Below are positions 25,807 through 37,200 of a stretch of DNA of 64,000 nt, one piece after another (within the stretch, counting starts at the first letter, position 1; the number at the start of each line of letters is the position of its first letter). Below the pieces are notes generated by a model. It had not been told where the DNA came from, made no database searches, and worked only from the letters and a program-made list of their open reading frames with translations. The DNA is taken from positions 3,160,501 to 3,224,500 of the forward strand of contig NZ_CP047030.1 of assembly GCF_009796825.1 (NCBI RefSeq), read 5' to 3'. The position numbers and the translations under genes were made by a program. Origin of the DNA: Algibacter sp. L3A6. GTDB lineage: Bacteria > Bacteroidota > Bacteroidia > Flavobacteriales > Flavobacteriaceae.

Positions 25807-27258
25807 ATGACACTCTTTTTCAAAAGAAAAAAAAGCACTTTAAATGCATTTGGTTTATTTATTCTACTGCTAATTTTTACGTCATCTTGTAAAGAAAATA
25901 AAGATAAAAATGCTGTAAAACCTACTGAGCAACCCAATGTTATCGTTATTCTTATAGACGATGCCGGTTATGCCGATTTTGGTTTTATGGGGAGCAAAGA
26001 TTTAGAAACACCAAACATAGATGCCCTAGCAAAAAGTGGTGTTGTTTTAACTGATGCTCATGTAAGCGCTACCGTTTGTGCACCATCTAGAGCAGGTTTG
26101 ATGACAGGTAAATATCAACAGCGTTTTGGTTTTGAAGCTAATGGAACTGGCTTTGGTGATTCTGGTGATCTTGGCCTTTCGGATGATGTTTCTACAATGG
26201 CCGATGTGTTTAAAGCCAATGGATATAAAACACTAGCTTTAGGGAAATGGCATTTAGGAGCAGATAAAAGCGATCATCCAAATCAAAGAGGTTTCGATGA
26301 GTTTTTTGGTTTCGAAGCCGGGAGTCGTTCGTACTTTTCCTATAAAAATCCTAAGAAAGAAAAAATGCTGCAACATAATACTAAAAGAGTTATGTTCGAT
26401 GGATATTTAAGCGATGTTTTAGGAGATCAATCTGTAAAGTTTATTGAAGAAAATAAAGCGCAACCCTTTTTTATGTATTTGGCTTATAACGCCGTACATA
26501 CACCAATGGAAGCCAAAACGGAACATTTAGAAAAGTATAAAAATCATCCAAGACAAGAATTGGCAGCCATGACTTGGTCTTTAGATGAAAATATAGGGAA
26601 GCTTCAACAAAAATTAAAAGCATTGGGCTTAGCAGATAATACACTTATATATTTTTTAAGTGATAATGGTGGTGCGGCAAATAATAGTTCTAGCGGCGGA
26701 CCTTTAAAAGGTTGGAAAGGTAATAAGTTTGAAGGCGGACATCGCGTGCCTTTTATTGTGAGTTGGCCTAAAGTCATTAAAGGTGGTCAAACGTTTGGTG
26801 GCTTATCTTCATCTTTAGATATTTTCACAACATCTTTGGCCGCAGCAAACATTAAAAAGGCCGATGATTTAATTTTAGACGGAGCTAATTTATTGCCGTA
26901 TTTAAAAGGAGAAAAAACAGGAAATCCGCACGATAAATTATTCTGGAGAAAACTAGAAGAAGCTGGAGTAAGAATAGGTGATTATAAAATGGTGAGATTG
27001 CAAGATTTTGGAGCAACGCTTTATAATTTAGAAAATGATTTAGGTGAAACCACAGACTTAAAAACATCCAAAGAGGAAGAGTATCAATTATTACAAAATG
27101 AATTGAAGCTGTGGGAATCTAAAATGATGGATCCGTTATGGATTGAAGAACGCAGTTGGATGGATGTTACACACCACATTCATAAACAACTAATGCAGAA
27201 CGAAAAGGTATTATATTCTAATCCTGCGCAAATGAAAACGGTACTTTCTAAAAAGTAA
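25807..27258 (+). CDS. Sulfatase (arylsulfatase/GalNAc-6-sulfatase-like), lipoprotein
   Basis: A 483-residue type I sulfatase with a lipoprotein signal (FGLFILLLIFTSSCKEN, Cys28). The core opens NVIVILIDDAGYADFGFMG. The maturation motif is CAPSRAG with Cys91 in ATVCAPSRAGLMTGKYQQRFG. The middle contains ALGKWHLGADKSDHPNQRGFDEFFGF, a block typical of the arylsulfatase A/GalNAc-6-sulfatase type, and YFLSDNGGAANNSSSGGPLKGWKG carries the distal metal site. It is clearly a different subfamily from the sulfatase at 23228, so the locus can probably remove at least two sulfate positions (inference). It sits downstream of a probable terminator and needs its own promoter, which I could not place with confidence. 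Confidence 0.93.
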   Translation: MTLFFKRKKSTLNAFGLFILLLIFTSSCKENKDKNAVKPTEQPNVIVILIDDAGYADFGFMGSKDLETPNIDALAKSGVVLTDAHVSATVCAPSRAGLMTGKYQQRFGFEANGTGFGDSGDLGLSDDVSTMADVFKANGYKTLALGKWHLGADKSDHPNQRGFDEFFGFEAGSRSYFSYKNPKKEKMLQHNTKRVMFDGYLSDVLGDQSVKFIEENKAQPFFMYLAYNAVHTPMEAKTEHLEKYKNHPRQELAAMTWSLDENIGKLQQKLKALGLADNTLIYFLSDNGGAANNSSSGGPLKGWKGNKFEGGHRVPFIVSWPKVIKGGQTFGGLSSSLDIFTTSLAAANIKKADDLILDGANLLPYLKGEKTGNPHDKLFWRKLEEAGVRIGDYKMVRLQDFGATLYNLENDLGETTDLKTSKEEEYQLLQNELKLWESKMMDPLWIEERSWMDVTHHIHKQLMQNEKVLYSNPAQMKTVLSKK

Positions 27259-27428
27259 TGGCGTTACGGTGATATTTTTTCTAGATTAGTACGACTTTTA
27301 AGTTCTAGCTGGTAAAATGATGTGTTTAAGATTAATAAAACGAGTAGTATAATTACATCGTAATAATATTGGCTTATCTTGCGGCCGTTTTAATTGTAGT
27401 TGCTACAATTAGCATAAAAGTTATAATC

Positions 27429-28193
27429 ATGAAGAATAGTAATATTAGCGAAGATCAAGTCGCTCAAATTAATAAAGTAATAGAGAATTATTTTAATACA
27501 AATACGGATAAAAATTCGATTCCTGCTAAGGATCTTATGTCCGATTTAATAGAGGCAGGTGTTTTTACAAAAGACACAAAAAAAGGGTTACCGCTTCGTA
27601 AAGTTTTTAGAGCTTTAGATAAAGAAAAAGCATTAGATAAAATTCCTGCTGTACATGCAGAACGTACAGAAACAGCTGTTTATTGGTATTTATTAAGAGC
27701 AGGAGCAGAGTTTGTACCTAATGAAGCTATTGGTGCGGTTTCTAAAAAAGAAAAAGCTCAAGAAACAAGAGAAAATAGTGATGAGTTTTATGTTTTAGAC
27801 CTATGTGATGAGGTGCTTAACGAAAAAGCATCGCGTAAACATACCTTTCCTTTTCTACTAGGAGATATGCATAAAAGAGGAAAAACGAGAACGAAATTGC
27901 CATTAGCAGCTTTTTATAAGGATGCCAATTTAGTTATTGAGTTTTTAGAAAAGGAAAGTGAAGCTGACCAAGATGAAGAGAAGCTAAATGTAATGACGGT
28001 TAGTGGTATAACTAGAGCTGAACAAATAAAAAAATATAACAAAAGACGTAGAGACGTGCTGCAAAAGAAAGAAATCCATTTAGTTGAAATTGATTATGCT
28101 GCTTTTGAAAATGATAAAGAAAATCGTTTAGTACGTAATAAAGAACAAGATATATTACTTTTGAAAGAGTTACTTAATGCGTATATAAAATAA
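27429..28193 (+). CDS. Uncharacterised protein with possible PD-(D/E)XK nuclease-like core
   Basis: A 254-residue soluble protein. I use the ATG at 27429 (MKNSNISEDQVAQINKVIEN); the longer frame starts at TTG 27369 and adds an implausible hydrophobic tail. I do not recognise a named family. The second half reads LPLAAFYKDANLVIEFLEKE, then a QIKKYNKRRRDVLQKK stretch and IHLVEIDYAAF. This order (strand with a carboxylate, charged helix with R/K, then a strand ending in EIDY) resembles Vsr/DUF559-like members of the PD-(D/E)XK superfamily, but the full catalytic set is not certain. The N-terminal half is helical, with no signal peptide or membrane segment. The neighbours give no functional clue. 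Confidence 0.75.
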   Translation: MKNSNISEDQVAQINKVIENYFNTNTDKNSIPAKDLMSDLIEAGVFTKDTKKGLPLRKVFRALDKEKALDKIPAVHAERTETAVYWYLLRAGAEFVPNEAIGAVSKKEKAQETRENSDEFYVLDLCDEVLNEKASRKHTFPFLLGDMHKRGKTRTKLPLAAFYKDANLVIEFLEKESEADQDEEKLNVMTVSGITRAEQIKKYNKRRRDVLQKKEIHLVEIDYAAFENDKENRLVRNKEQDILLLKELLNAYIK

Positions 28194-28243
28194 TTTTAAT
28201 TCATATTTTATCCAGAGTTTTTCGAGAACTAGAATAGTTTCAA

Positions 28244-28816
28244 ATGAAAAATATTAGAGCCTATATAGAAGAGACCATAACGGTAAATGATACCGATTGG
28301 ACGTTGTTTTCATCTAAATTAATTAAGCGCGAGTTTAATAAAAAAGATAAACTTACCGAAATTGGTCAGGTGGAGAACTACATCTCTTTTATAGAATCTG
28401 GTATTGCACGTTTTTTAATTCCGAAGGAAGATAAAGAGAAAGAAATCACTTTCGGATTTTGTTTCGAAAATGAATTTATCAGCGCTTACGATTCGTTTTT
28501 AACACACAAACCATCGCTCTACCAAATAGAGGCGCTTACAAATATGGTTATTTGGAGTATTTCTTATGAAGATTTACAAGAGGTATATCAAAAAAGTTTT
28601 GTAGGTAATGTTATAGGGCGCATGTCGTCAGAGCGTTTATTTCTTATAAAATCTAAACGAGAGCAGTCGCTTTTAAATGAAACAGCAGAAGAGCGTTACC
28701 TTAAGTTATTTACCGAGCGCCCGAACTTAATAAAAGAGGTGCCTTTAAAATATATAGCTTCGTATATTGGGGTTACAGCGCAGGCTTTAAGCCGAATTAG
28801 GAAACGAATTTCTTAA
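28244..28816 (+). CDS. Crp/Fnr-family transcriptional regulator
   Basis: A 190-residue regulator. Residues about 25-115 form a cyclic-nucleotide-binding-like beta-roll (GQVENYISFIESGIARFLI, then EITFGFCFENEFISAY). A long dimer helix leads to a C-terminal winged helix-turn-helix in which VPLKYIASYIGVTAQALSRIRKR is the recognition unit. The usual phosphate-binding cassette of CRP is not evident, so the effector is unknown. This compact form is widespread in Bacteroidota. The desaturase gene begins 58 bp downstream on the same strand, so control of, or co-expression with, the desaturase is possible (inference). Confidence 0.88.
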   Translation: MKNIRAYIEETITVNDTDWTLFSSKLIKREFNKKDKLTEIGQVENYISFIESGIARFLIPKEDKEKEITFGFCFENEFISAYDSFLTHKPSLYQIEALTNMVIWSISYEDLQEVYQKSFVGNVIGRMSSERLFLIKSKREQSLLNETAEERYLKLFTERPNLIKEVPLKYIASYIGVTAQALSRIRKRIS

Positions 28817-28874
28817 CCTAGGTTCATTGTAATTTCCATAAAGTAATAAGACCTTTGTTATCTAAACAAAGATT

Positions 28875-29609
28875 ATGAGTATTCTTATTTTTATTATCAT
28901 TTTATGGTATACAGGTTTGTTTTTTCAAACATTCTTTTTGCATCGTTATGCGGCGCATCAAACCTTTACCATGTCTAAAATAGCAGAGCGTATATGTTTC
29001 TTTTTAACTTGGGTTTTTCAAGGTTCTAATTACTTAAGTGCTTATGGTTATGGCGTTATGCATAGAATGCACCATGCTTATGCCGACACAGAAAAAGATC
29101 CACATTCGCCTAAATATGATGCCAATGTGTTTTCTATGATGTGGCGTACAAAAAACATTTATCAAGATATAAATCAAAAACGAATTGAGGTTGCAGATAA
29201 GTTTACCAAAAATGTTCCGCAATGGGAGTCTTTCGATAAGTTTGCAAGTTCTAGAGTGTCTCGATTAGTTTGGGCTGCTTTATACACTGTGTTTTTTATT
29301 TTCTTTGCAACTGCTTGGTGGCAATGGTTATTTTTACCTGTAGCTTTTTTAATGGCACCAATACACGGCGTAATTATAAATTGGTTTGCTCATATTTATG
29401 GGTACAGAAACTTTAAAGTTGCCGATACGTCTAAAAATTTATTACCATTCGATTTTTTAATGATGGGCGAAGGCTATCATAACAATCATCATTCTCACAG
29501 TGGACGTGCAAATTTTGGAGTGCGTTGGTTTGAGGTTGATATTACGTATTGTATTATGGTTGTTTTAGATAAACTACATATTATTAAATTGAAGAAAGCC
29601 GTTAGTTAG
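28875..29609 (+). CDS. Acyl-CoA/fatty acid desaturase
   Basis: A 244-residue integral-membrane di-iron desaturase. All three histidine boxes are present: HRYAAH near residue 23, HRMHHAYADTEKDPHSP near 60 and GEGYHNNHHSH near 200. Hydrophobic pairs lie at about 1-20, 37-58, 132-160 and 160-180. The protein is short but complete for the delta-9 acyl-CoA desaturase-like bacterial group, which inserts a double bond into acyl chains and adjusts membrane fluidity. It follows the Crp/Fnr-type gene by 58 bp and is closed by a strong bidirectional terminator 22 bp after the stop. Confidence 0.93.
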   Translation: MSILIFIIILWYTGLFFQTFFLHRYAAHQTFTMSKIAERICFFLTWVFQGSNYLSAYGYGVMHRMHHAYADTEKDPHSPKYDANVFSMMWRTKNIYQDINQKRIEVADKFTKNVPQWESFDKFASSRVSRLVWAALYTVFFIFFATAWWQWLFLPVAFLMAPIHGVIINWFAHIYGYRNFKVADTSKNLLPFDFLMMGEGYHNNHHSHSGRANFGVRWFEVDITYCIMVVLDKLHIIKLKKAVS

Positions 29610-29630
29610 TAAATTCGGTATTATATAGCA

Positions 29631-29670
29631 AAAACAAAAAAGCAACCTAATTAGGTTGCTTTTTTGTTTT
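29631..29670. terminator. Bidirectional Rho-independent terminator
   Basis: A perfect 40-bp palindrome: AAAACAAAAAAGCAACCTAA and its exact reverse complement. It has an A-run on one side and a T-run on the other, between the convergent desaturase and exonuclease genes. Confidence 0.95.
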
Positions 29671-29687
29671 ATGTAAATTAAAATATG

Positions 29688-31049
29688 TTACTGGGTTTGC
29701 AAGACACTTTGATCAGGACTAATCAATATTTTATTCAAAACTCTTTTAATATCTATGTTGTCTTGTTGGGGAATTAAAAAAGGTTCTAAATCTTCCGAAG
29801 TATTAATTTGCTCGTACTTATCGATAAAACCGTAACCTTTGTAGCTGCTGTTTTCAATTAAAATAAAAGCTTCTTCATTTTCATATCGTCCTTTTTGTTT
29901 TACAATCACATTTTTAGACATATTTTTAAGGTAATCTATAGCTTGTTTAACACGAAGATTATATAAGGCCATCGATTCTTTTTTATCACAAATACCTTTG
30001 CAAGATTGAATAGGGTAGAGCGAACAATTTGCGGTACCTTCCTGTAAATGTGTGTATTTTGGGCATAAATTAAACTGTTTACAAAGTACCTCTAAATAAT
30101 GGTTACATTCTTGAATACTATATAATACTTGTATGGCATTTGGCGTCGATTTTAGAGTATTGTAAGCTAAATGTAATATGCCATTTCTATCTTGGTAACT
30201 GAATATGGCATACGCTTTTGGAGCGCGTTTTGGTGCTTGATTGTATTTTGGCTGATGTTCCTTTAATGCCGCATCTTCCATCAGTAATGCAATGGTTTCA
30301 CTACCTGAAAGCTCGTAATCTACATCGGTTAATTCTTTAGATAAATTAATCTCTTTTTCTGCTTTACTCGTAAAATGGCTTAGTACGCGTTTTTTTATGT
30401 CTTTTGCTCGGCCTACGTAGATAATAGCATCATTTTCATCTTTAAAATAATAGATTCCGGTAGTACTTGGTAGCTGATCGAAAGTTTCTTGTTTAAGATG
30501 TTTTGGTACTTTTGTTTCTTTAGTAGCTTTCTTTAAAAAGAACTCAATAACTTCTGTTGCTGTAGGTTGTTTTAGCAGTATTTTAAATAGAATAACAGTA
30601 GCTTCAGCATCGCCTCTTGCGCGGTGTCTGCCTACTATGGGAATATCTAATTTAGCACATAACTTACCTAAGCTATAGGTTTTGTGACCTGGTAATAATT
30701 TTCTAGAAAGTCTAACGGTGCATAGTTTCTTTCTAACAAATTTTATATCTATTGCCGAGAACTCATTTTGTATGGCGTTATAATCAAAACTCACATTATG
30801 CGCTATAAAAATGGCGTTTTGGGTAATGGATAAAATATCTTCTGCAATTTCTGCGAATGTTGGTGCTTTAGCAACCATCAAATCATCAATACCTGTTAAA
30901 TCGGTTATGTATTCAGGAATTAACTGTTGAGGATCTACAAGCGATGTAAATTCATCTATTAACTCATCGTCTTCATATCTAAAAATAGAAATCTCAGTAA
31001 GTTTATTTCCTGGTCCAGCGGTTTCAACATCAATTACGGTATAAATCAT
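29688..31049 (-). CDS. DnaQ-like 3'-5' exonuclease fused to a GIY-YIG (UvrC/Cho-like) nuclease domain
   Basis: A 453-residue fusion. Residues 1-165 are a DEDDh exonuclease: VIDVETAGPGNKLTEISIF (Asp/Glu), AHNVSFDYNAI, and HRARGDAEATVIL with the final His and Asp. Residues about 195-280 are a GIY-YIG endonuclease: TGIYYFKDENDAIIYVGRAK, then KRVLSHF. The remainder has a cysteine-rich UvrC-like stretch (CPKYTHLQEGTANCSLYPI, SCKGICDKKE). Family knowledge: such DnaQ-UvrC/Cho fusions occur in several phyla and are thought to act in DNA repair, cutting at damage and trimming; the exact role here is inference. It stands alone, converging with the desaturase. Confidence 0.9.
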   Translation of the reverse strand: MIYTVIDVETAGPGNKLTEISIFRYEDDELIDEFTSLVDPQQLIPEYITDLTGIDDLMVAKAPTFAEIAEDILSITQNAIFIAHNVSFDYNAIQNEFSAIDIKFVRKKLCTVRLSRKLLPGHKTYSLGKLCAKLDIPIVGRHRARGDAEATVILFKILLKQPTATEVIEFFLKKATKETKVPKHLKQETFDQLPSTTGIYYFKDENDAIIYVGRAKDIKKRVLSHFTSKAEKEINLSKELTDVDYELSGSETIALLMEDAALKEHQPKYNQAPKRAPKAYAIFSYQDRNGILHLAYNTLKSTPNAIQVLYSIQECNHYLEVLCKQFNLCPKYTHLQEGTANCSLYPIQSCKGICDKKESMALYNLRVKQAIDYLKNMSKNVIVKQKGRYENEEAFILIENSSYKGYGFIDKYEQINTSEDLEPFLIPQQDNIDIKRVLNKILISPDQSVLQTQ

Positions 31050-31230
31050 TATGCTAATCTTTCTAAATTCTTATGGAATACTACACTATATTTAAATGAA
31101 GTGTTTTTTTTGTTGTACTACAAATGTAAGCAATAATTGCTTTAATATGTAGCTACGAATTTTATTGTGAATGAAATATTTTAAAAATTAGATTTTTATA
31201 TATTTTAAGAAGGATTTAAATGATTGATTT

Positions 31231-34200
31231 TTATCGTTTTAAAGTAAAATGGCCTTTAAATTGACGATGTTTTTGGCTAAAAAGTTCTTGGAAATCAACG
31301 GTATACCAATAATCAGAAGATGGCATCGGGTAACCTTTAAAAGTACCATCCCATCCTGGGCCAAATGGATCTAAAATATTTAATAGTTTTCCATACCTAT
31401 CATAAATGTAAATAGAAACATCTGTTTGGAATTCTCTAGATATGCCCAAAGGCTGCCATGTATCATTAAAACCATCTCCATTTGGTGTAAAGAATTTAGG
31501 GATACTAATAACCGAAATTTTTTCAGAATCTATACCACAACCATTTTTATCTCTAACGTAAATGGTGTGCAATCCGCCTTCTACATTATTAAATATATTA
31601 CTGTCTTGGTATGGTCCAAATTCGCTGTCTATAGCATATTCATTGTCTCCAATACTATTCTCGTTAAGATAAACAGTAACAGTTTGTATGTCCATAGCAT
31701 CTATAATATCTACGCGATCTATGGTTGGTATAGTTGAAGGTGAAACAATAATATCTCTTGTTTTCGAACAACCTTCTAAAGATGTTACAGTTACGCTATA
31801 TGTTCCAACTTCGTTAATTTCAATTTCAGGAGTTGTCTCATTAGTGTTCCATAAATAAATGAAATTATTTGTAGAACCCGTAATTAAACCAGCGTCTAAG
31901 CTAATGGTTTCGGGGTAGGTGTTTAGACAATAAATGGTTTCTTGTGCAACTTCAATATTTGGTAAGCTATTTACAACTAGTAGAACTTCTTCAATATAAG
32001 AACAACCTTCGTTATTTTCAACACGAGCGTAAATGGTTTGAGAATAAGCCTCAGTATTTTGATAATTATTTGCTAATATATCTAGTTGCTGTTCTGCATT
32101 GTGATAAGTTTCATAATAAGCGACATCAAAATTTTCAGGTGAATTTATTAAAACTTGAGGAGACGCTAAGCTTAAATCGAAGGTGTTTAATCCGTCTTCA
32201 GAATTTAATTCATCACAAACATATAATATGGCTGGCGTTAATTCTATAAAACTACTATTTAAGGTTAGCGTTGTAGAATCAAAACAACCGGTAGTGTTAT
32301 CAACTACTTTTACGTAAATGGTTTGCGGATTTGTTGTGTTTGTAAACGTTGCGTTTTGTTCGTTGGAATCATTATCTAATTCGCTTTGAGATAAGTAAAA
32401 ATGAGTTGTGACGTTATTATTGTTTCCTGTAACTTGATTGTCATAATCATGAAGGTTAAATTGCATTAATCCATCGGCAATACCTGTATAATCACATTCT
32501 GTAATTGATGTTGCAATTACGTTTGGTAGAGGTAACTCTTCAACTTCGACATCAAATGTACCAATACAGCCATTGCTGTCTTCTAAAGTTACGCTGTATG
32601 TTCCTGCAACGGAAACCTCAATGGATTGCGTGGTTTCTGTTGTGCTCCAGGTATATGTTGAGTAATTTGGCCCCATATCTAAAACCACAGAAGTACCCGC
32701 GCAAAAGGTTGCTTTTGTTAATGTTGGTGGTGTAATATGAATAGTCTCAATATTGAAACTCGTAATATTATCACATTTATCGGGAACAGATACTCGAACA
32801 AAAACAGTTTGCGAATTTGGATTTACGTTTTGATGTACTGTTGGGTTTGGAATTTGGTTTTGCTCCAAATTAGCATCTATTCTGGTATTGAAATATCTAA
32901 AAGTAGCTCCAATTTCGGTAGTGAATAAGTTTTCGAAAACCGTTAAATCGAATATAGCATAATCATCTAAATCATCATCACAAGATTCTAGTATTTCGGT
33001 AACCGTTTCCACGGAAGTGTCCGCCCTATGTTGTATTTCCACGGAAGTGATATAGGCACAACCTAAACTGTTTTGCACACGAACATAAACATTGTGGTTA
33101 TTATTAGGGATGGTGTAAGCACCAGAAAGAGCTCCGTTTTGGTTTTCGGCATTGGTTTGCGAATTGTAATATTCAAAAACTAGGTTCGCTGTGTTTGCAA
33201 CTACTAAAGTGTTTAATTCAGTAAGGTTAAAGCTGTAATTACCATCGAAATCGGTATCGCAAATTTCATAAGTATTCGGCGATAACTCTATAAAACTACT
33301 ATTTAAGGTTAGCGTTGTAGAATCGAAACAACCGGTAGTGTTATCAACTACTTTGACGTAAATGGTTTGCGGATTTGTAGTGTTTGTAAACGTTGCGTTT
33401 TGTTCGTTGGAATCATTGTCTAATTCGCTTTGCAATAAGTAAAAGTGAGTTGTAACGTTACTGTTGTTGCCTGTAACTTGATTGTCATAATCATGAAGAT
33501 TAAATTGCATTAATCCATCGGCAATACCAGTATAATCACATTCTGTAATGGATGTTGCAATTACGTTTGGTAGAGGTAATTCTTCAACTTCAACATCAAA
33601 TGTACCGATACAGCCATCGCTATCTTCTAAAGTTACACTGTAAGTTCCTGCAACGGAAATTTCAATGGATTGCGTAGTCTCTGTCGTGTTCCAGGTATAT
33701 ATTGAGTAATTTGGCCCCATATCTAAAACCACAGAAGTACCCGCGCAAAAGGTTGCTTTTGTTAATGTTGGTGGTGTAATATGGATAGTCTCAATGTTGA
33801 AATTCGTAATATTATCACATTTATCGGGAACAGACACTCGAACAAAAATAGTTTGCGAATTTGGATTTACGTTTTGGTGTATTGTTGGATCTGGAATTTG
33901 GTTTTGCTCCAAATTAGCATCCATTCTGGTATTGAAATATCTAAAAGAGACTCCAATTTCGGTAGTGAATAAATTTTCGAAAGCCGTTAAATCGAATATG
34001 GCATAATCATCTAAATCATCGTCACAAGATTCTAGTATTTCGGGAACCGTTTCCACGGAAGTGTTTGCTCTGTGTTGTATTTTCACGGAAGTGACATAGG
34101 CACAACCTAAACTGTTTTCTACTCGAACATAAACATCATGGTTATTATTCGGGATGGTGTAAATACCGGAAAGTGCTCCGTTTTGGTTTTCGGCATTGGT

Positions 34201-37200
34201 TTGCGAATTGTAATATTCAAAAGTTAAGTTAGTGGTGTTTGTAACAACTAAAGTGTTTAATTCAGTAAGGTTAAAGCTGTAGTTACCATCGAAATCGGTA
34301 TCGCAAATTTCATAAGTATTCGGCCATAATTCTATAAAACTACTATTTAAGGTTAGCGTTGTAGAATCGAAACAGCTAGTTGTATTATCAACTACTTTTA
34401 CGTAAACGGTTTGCGGATTTGTAGTGTTTGTAAACGTTGCGCTTTGTTCGCTGGAATCATTGTCTAATGCACTTTGCGATAAGTAAAAGTGAGTTGTAAC
34501 GTTGGTGTTGTTTGCTGTAACTTGATCGTCATAATCATGAAGATTAAATTGCATTAATCCATCGGCAATACCTGTATAATCACATTCTGTAATAGATGTT
34601 GCAATTACGTTTGGTAGAGGTAACACTTCAACTTCAACATCAAATGTGCCGATACAGCCATCGCTGTCTTCTAAAGTTACGCTGTACGTTCCTGCAACGG
34701 AAACTTCAATGGATTGCGTGGTTTCTGTCGTGTTCCAGGTATATGTTGAGTAATTTGGCCCCATATCTAAAACCACTGAAGTGCCCGCGCAAAAGGTTGC
34801 TTTTGTTAATGTTGGTGGCGTAATATGGATGGTCTCAATATTGAAACTCGTAATATTATCACATTTATCTGGAACAGACACTCGAACAAAAACAGTTTGC
34901 GAATTTGGATTTATGTTTTGGTGTACTGTTGGATTTGGAATTTGGTTTTGCTCCAAATTAGCATCCATTCTGGTATTGAAATATCTAAAAGTGGCTCCGA
35001 TTTCGGTAGTGAATAAGTTTTCAAAAGCCGTTAAATCGAAAAAGGAGTAATTGTTTAAATCATCGTCACAGGCTTCTAAAGTTTCGGTGACAGTATTAAC
35101 ATTGGTCGATGTTCTAATACTAACATTAACTGCGGCAACAGCCCAACAACCAAATTGATTTTCCACTCGAATATATACAGTATGATTATCATTTGGAATG
35201 GCATAATTTGTCGTGTTAGAAATAGCTCCGGTTTCATTTTCAGCATTTGAGAATGAGGTGAAGTATGTGAACAATAGATTCGTTTGATCTTGGATAATTA
35301 ATGCATTTAAATCGCTTAAGTCTAGCGTGAAAAACCCGTCGAAATCGGTATCGCAAATAGTATGGCTGCTATCAATTAATTTAGGTGTGGCGAGTACCTT
35401 TAAAATAACGCGACCTATAGAGAAACAACCGGTTAATGGATTATCGAATCTAACAAAAATATTATCGGTTTCTGAAGCTGTATTATGATTTTCGGGGGTT
35501 GAAATTAGAAAAGCTGTATTAGCAGTTTGTGCGCCTACTTCATCGGAATAATAAGTAATGTCAAGCCCTGTGGTATCGGCTAACATAGCCGGAATGGCAG
35601 TGGTTAAGTCAAACTCTTCGGAAAGGTTAAAATCATCGTCGCAAGCTGTAAGTTCGGTGTCGTTTACAGCGATAGGAAATGTAAAATTTAAGGTTGTTTT
35701 AGCAATTGAAAAACATCCCGTGGTTCTATTTGTAACCCTGACATAAATAGTTTGAGGAACACTAGTAATTAGATATCTATATGAAATTGCTCCGCTGTTA
35801 TTAATAGCATTATTTTCTGAAGTAAAATAACGGAATGTATGGTTTATCGGATCGGAAATGATAGCGTCATGACTTAAACGCAAGTCGTAATATTCGCTGC
35901 CATCGGTAAAGTTATCGCAAACGGTAACATCAATGTTGTTAACTACTGGTGCGGAAATTAAGCTGAAGCTAATGGCTCCAGAAATATCGCAACCATCTGG
36001 CGCGGAAAGATTAACAAATAGGGTTGTGGTGTTTGTAATATTCGCTGTAGTTATTGGTGTGTTTTTGTTGTTTGCATTATCTAAACTGTTGTAATACGTT
36101 AAATCGATGTTGTTTTGAGTTCCAATTATCTCTGAGTTGAAATTGGATAAATCAACATTGTTTTCAATACCGTCATTTTCAAAATCACAAAGACTTAGCA
36201 TATTAGATCGTAAATCGGGTATGGAAACAATAGTTATTTCTATTTCGGCTGTGTTATAGCATGTTGTGGTTGTATTGTATAAGCGAACAAAAACGGAATG
36301 GTTAGATGTGGCTAAATAATTTTCAGGTGTTGGTATTTGGGTTGTTGGATCTCCTGTTTCGGCTTCTGCTTCAGTATTGTAAAAAGAAGCTTCATAGTCT
36401 ATAAAATTTGTGTTTACATCTGGTAAAGCATCGTTTAGGTTAATTAATTCTTCATTATTGTTATCACTATCACAAGCTTGAATTTCGGCGTCGTTTGTAG
36501 TTATTATTGGATAAAAATCGAAAGTAATATCGGTTTCTGTTGTACAGCCGTCTGGTGTAGTTACAAAGACGTTAATAACTCGTGTTGGCCCAATAATGTT
36601 GTAGGTTTCTGGTGAGCTAATGTCTCGTCCGTAAATGTCTTCATACTCGAAAATGGCACCTGTTTCTGTAGTGATGTCATCTTCATATTGAGTAATGTTA
36701 TGTACTTCTCTGTTGTTTCCAAATTCGTCACAAATAGTAGCTAAAACAGGATTAAGAAGTATCGTGGTTTGAAAATCTAGATTAACTTCTTCCACTGTAA
36801 AATCGAGTTCTGTTCCTTCAAAAACTAATGCAATACGAGCGTAAAGTGTTGTAGGTGCGGTAATATTTATTTCAGTAATGGCGCCAGTATTAGCGTTGGC
36901 ATCGGTTTCTAAAATATGATATGTAACAATCATGTGTCTAGAATCATCAAAAGTAGAAATTAAGCTATCGTCATATTCGCTTAATGTTACTAATTCTTCG
37001 GAATCGTTATCGGTATCACAAATTTGAAAATCTCCATCAATAGCTCCTCCAGAGAATCCAACCGACTCTAATTCGATGCTTCCTATGGTGATACAACCAG
37101 AATCTGTATTGGTGAAAACAACAAATACTTCGGTTTCAGGATTGGTAACCCCAAAATTAGCAGGATCACTTATTAAACTGCTTGGGTCTTGTATTTGTGC

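Noticed and set aside
32243..35090. Regular repeats that might suggest a CRISPR array or multiple genes.
   Set aside because: The repeat unit is 1044 bp, in frame and coding, with no short spacers. Open frames on the opposite strand here are shadows of the repeated coding sequence.
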